Positions 6,123 through 7,658 of a stretch of 7,658 nt of DNA are shown here, in pieces. The stretch is from NCBI GenBank assembly GCA_023458215.1, contig JAEXAJ010000201.1, positions 1 through 7,658 of the forward strand. Direction: 5' to 3'. The translations under genes and the position numbers were made by a program. This stretch comes from Bacteroidota bacterium. Lineage in GTDB: Bacteria > Bacteroidota > Bacteroidia > Bacteroidales > Bacteroidaceae. Position 1 is the first letter of the stretch. The number at the start of each line of letters is the position of its first letter. The notes beneath the pieces were generated by a model. That model saw nothing but the letters and a program-made list of their open reading frames with translations. It had not been told where the DNA came from and did not search any database.

Positions 6123-6139
6123 TACTTTGCGTACCAAAG
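6123..6139 (+). promoter_or_regulatory. Putative promoter of the tlpA-like gene with an overlapping inverted repeat
   Basis: TACTTTG at 6123-6129 resembles TAnnTTTG but has one base less between TA and TTTG. It lies 58 bp before the start codon at 6188. Overlapping it is a perfect 5-bp inverted repeat, CTTTG (6125-6129) and CAAAG (6135-6139), around CGTAC. The repeat would sit across the -7 element and transcription start, a place where a repressor could act or where the RNA could begin with a small hairpin. Confidence 0.4.
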
Positions 6140-6187
6140 AAAAACAATACTTCTTTTACTTGTCACCAAACGCTAAATATTTGAATT

Positions 6188-7273
6188 ATGAAAAACATAC
6201 TCTTTTTTATCACCTGCCTATTATCCTTGCAGAGTTATTCACAAACAACTTTTTCATATACCTTGAAAGGGAAATTGTCTTCGAGAGCTTTTGATGGAGC
6301 TAAAGTTAGTATACAACGCTATGACAATAACAAACTTATAGATACCATAAAAATAGTGGGCGATTCATTCCTGTATAATGGTACTGCCGACAGTGCTATG
6401 TATTGCCGAATAGAAGGAGCTGGAACATATGCCAATTTCATCATAGAAGAAGGTGAAATATATATAGATATGCTCACACATAATCTCCCTTCGGGTACAC
6501 TTTTAAATGAGAGATACTCCCAAGTAAGTAAAGCAGAAGCGCAAATAGCTAATGAGTTGGATTCTATTCGACAAAGTATTATTAACAATAAAAACATAAA
6601 TAGAGAGGAACGCATTAAACAACAGAATGAGTTGGATGATATAAAGACACAAGAACGTATACGATGTAGAACTCTAAAACCGTTCATCCTCCAAAATTCG
6701 AATAATGAATTAGGAGTTGCTATTTGTCAAGCCTATTTCTGTTGGGCCTCACCAGAGAGTTTAGATGACATTTATCCTTCTTTGGGAGAATGGATTCTTT
6801 CACGGCAGCAAATTAAAGAACAAATAACCCAAATCAACACCTCGCGAAAGATGTCTCCCGGTAATCCTTTCATAGATTTTGAAGCAGAAGATTTAGAAGG
6901 GAATAAAGTTAAACTGTCTGATTATGTGGGAAAAGGCAAATATGTAATTGTCGATTTCAGTGCCAGCTGGTGTGCTCCATGTCTGGCAGAAATTCCTAAT
7001 CTGAAAAATATTTACGAGCGGTACAAAGGAGAACAGTTTGACATGATAACGGTTGCCGTATGGGATAAACCGGAAAACTCCCAAAAGATGTTTAAGAATC
7101 ACGAAATAAATTGGAAAGGAATGATTAATGCAGGCATGACTCCAATGAAACTATATGGTTTTTCAGGTATCCCACGAATCATGCTCATAGGACCGGACGG
7201 AACCATCATAAACAATCAGCTTCGCGGAGCGGGAATTAACGAAAAAGTAGCAGAAGTTCTACATATTCAATAA
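6188..7273 (+). CDS. TlpA/ResA-like thioredoxin-fold protein with N-terminal DUF4369-type domain
   Basis: The 361-residue product has a signal peptide (about residues 1-19, ending QSYSQ), so it works in the periplasm. Residues about 22-105 match the beta-rich DUF4369 domain found in front of thioredoxin domains in Bacteroidota. Residues about 112-165 are charged and helical, probably a coiled coil. The C-terminal AhpC/TSA-Redoxin domain (about 225-361) carries the redox motif WCAPC at 261-265 and the cis-proline at Pro329 (SGIPR). Such proteins reduce or exchange disulfides in exported proteins or take part in cytochrome c maturation; the partner is not indicated here. Extra cysteines sit at 73, 160, 180 and 185. 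It is divergent from the muropeptide operon, whose first and last products use a catalytic cysteine outside the cytoplasm. The A/T-rich leader without Shine-Dalgarno is normal for the genus. No clear terminator follows before the rnpB promoter. Confidence 0.9.
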   Translation: MKNILFFITCLLSLQSYSQTTFSYTLKGKLSSRAFDGAKVSIQRYDNNKLIDTIKIVGDSFLYNGTADSAMYCRIEGAGTYANFIIEEGEIYIDMLTHNLPSGTLLNERYSQVSKAEAQIANELDSIRQSIINNKNINREERIKQQNELDDIKTQERIRCRTLKPFILQNSNNELGVAICQAYFCWASPESLDDIYPSLGEWILSRQQIKEQITQINTSRKMSPGNPFIDFEAEDLEGNKVKLSDYVGKGKYVIVDFSASWCAPCLAEIPNLKNIYERYKGEQFDMITVAVWDKPENSQKMFKNHEINWKGMINAGMTPMKLYGFSGIPRIMLIGPDGTIINNQLRGAGINEKVAEVLHIQ

Positions 7274-7348
7274 AGCATTACCCTTTTTCCCAATCCAAGT
7301 TACAGATATGATGCTAAAATCAGCGAAATAGAATTTATCACTAAAAAG

Positions 7349-7379
7349 TTGTGCCCTCTCCTGCTATTTCGTATCTTTG
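7349..7379 (+). promoter_or_regulatory. rnpB promoter, -33 TTG and -7 TATCTTTG
   Basis: TATCTTTG at 7372-7379 matches TAnnTTTG exactly, and TTG at 7349-7351 lies 20 bases upstream, within the usual Bacteroides spacing. This is the most complete promoter in the window. The expected transcription start is near 7385-7387, which fits the 5' end of the RNase P RNA. The 75 bp between the tlpA-like stop codon and this promoter hold no gene and no convincing hairpin terminator. Confidence 0.8.
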
Positions 7380-7384
7380 CCGAC

Positions 7385-7658
7385 CTAAAGCAGTTGGTCG
7401 GTCTGTCGCTTGCGCCCCGCGCGTATGAGGAAAGTCCGGGCAACATAGAGCATCCTACTTCCTAACAGAAAGCTGTCCGTGAGGGTAGAGTAACGCAGAA
7501 GAAAATAACCGCCTTCGTCTTTTCGGACGAGGGTAAGGGTGAGAAGGTGGGGTAAGAGCCCACCAGTCTTGTGGTGACACAAGGGCTGTGTGTCTTAGGA
7601 GTTGTAAGGTCATGTATACCGACGTTATGAGAGTTGCTCGCTCCATGTCGGAGGGTAG
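7385..7658 (+). ncRNA. rnpB: RNase P RNA, bacterial class A, 3' end missing
   Basis: This is the catalytic RNA that removes 5' leaders from tRNA precursors. The hallmark conserved block GAGGAAAGTCCGGGC is at 7427-7441. Further class A landmarks follow in order. AAAATAACCGCC at 7502-7513 leads into the P8 helix, CTTCGTC (7513-7519) with GACGAGG (7526-7532). GGTAAGGGTGAGAAGG follows, then a hairpin GGTGGG (7546-7551) with CCCACC (7559-7564). The next hairpin is CTTGTG/CACAAG (7568-7583), capped by a GTGA tetraloop of the GNRA type. The GGGTAG at the very end corresponds to the L15 loop whose GGU pairs with the CCA end of tRNA. By comparison with E. coli roughly the last 70-80 nt are outside the window, including the 3' strands of P1 and P4. 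The 5' end is placed from the promoter, so it is uncertain by a few bases. Confidence 0.95.

Noticed and set aside
4872..6294. Plus-strand open frames opposite the NlpC/P60 gene and through the divergent promoter region (including 5797-6294)
   Set aside because: The first ones are antisense to a well-supported gene. The last crosses two promoter regions and runs out of frame into the tlpA-like gene, with no recognisable protein.
6319..7102. Minus-strand open frames inside the tlpA-like gene
   Set aside because: The plus-strand protein has a signal peptide, CxxC motif and cis-proline in frame; the minus frames have nothing comparable.
7274..7345. Terminator after the tlpA-like gene
   Set aside because: Only a 4-bp or shorter stem can be drawn and there is no T tract.
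7385..7646. Two minus-strand open frames of 63-65 codons at the right edge
   Set aside because: They lie wholly within the RNase P RNA, whose conserved sequence and helices explain the bases.

Overview
The window reads as chromosomal DNA from a Bacteroides species (phylum Bacteroidota). Three things support this. The partial gene at the left edge encodes the N-terminus of the Bacteroides-type primary sigma factor. The best promoters carry the Bacteroides -7 element TAnnTTTG rather than TATAAT. The protein families are typical of gut Bacteroides (DUF4369-thioredoxin protein, SH3b-NlpC/P60 peptidase, Do protease). The species cannot be settled from the sequence alone. No mobile element, CRISPR array or tRNA is visible.

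Layout, left to right. The start of rpoD lies at 1-95 (minus strand) with its promoter just upstream. A strong, potentially bidirectional terminator (197-236) separates it from htrA, a periplasmic Do-family serine protease (286-1821, minus). A 346-bp non-coding stretch (1822-2167) follows. It holds TTAAC-rich inverted repeats near htrA and a compact array of five copies of a 17-bp repeat, the last two forming a perfect 16-bp hairpin. A three-gene minus-strand operon then reads, in transcription order: SH3b-NlpC/P60 endopeptidase (5936-4731), twin-arginine-leader dipeptide epimerase (4685-3516) and transglutaminase-like lipoprotein (3502-2168). A divergent promoter region (5937-6187) leads into a plus-strand TlpA/ResA-like thioredoxin protein (6188-7273). 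The right edge holds the first ~275 nt of RNase P RNA (rnpB) behind a good Bacteroides promoter.

How the genes fit together. The NlpC/P60 enzyme and the epimerase match, by family and pairing, the YkfC/YkfB pair of Bacillus subtilis. There the endopeptidase releases L-Ala-D-Glu from muropeptides and the epimerase turns it into L-Ala-L-Glu, which ordinary peptidases can use. Here all three operon products carry export signals, so the pathway appears to run outside the cytoplasm. The transglutaminase-like lipoprotein is the member without an assigned step. The divergent thioredoxin-fold protein could keep the catalytic cysteines of the two exported cysteine enzymes reduced, but that is inference. 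The surrounding genes (rpoD, htrA, rnpB) are core housekeeping functions. The most unusual material is in the non-coding DNA: the repeat array at 2044-2148, a 4 x 7-bp tandem repeat in the epimerase leader, and small inverted repeats at the tlpA-like and rnpB promoters.
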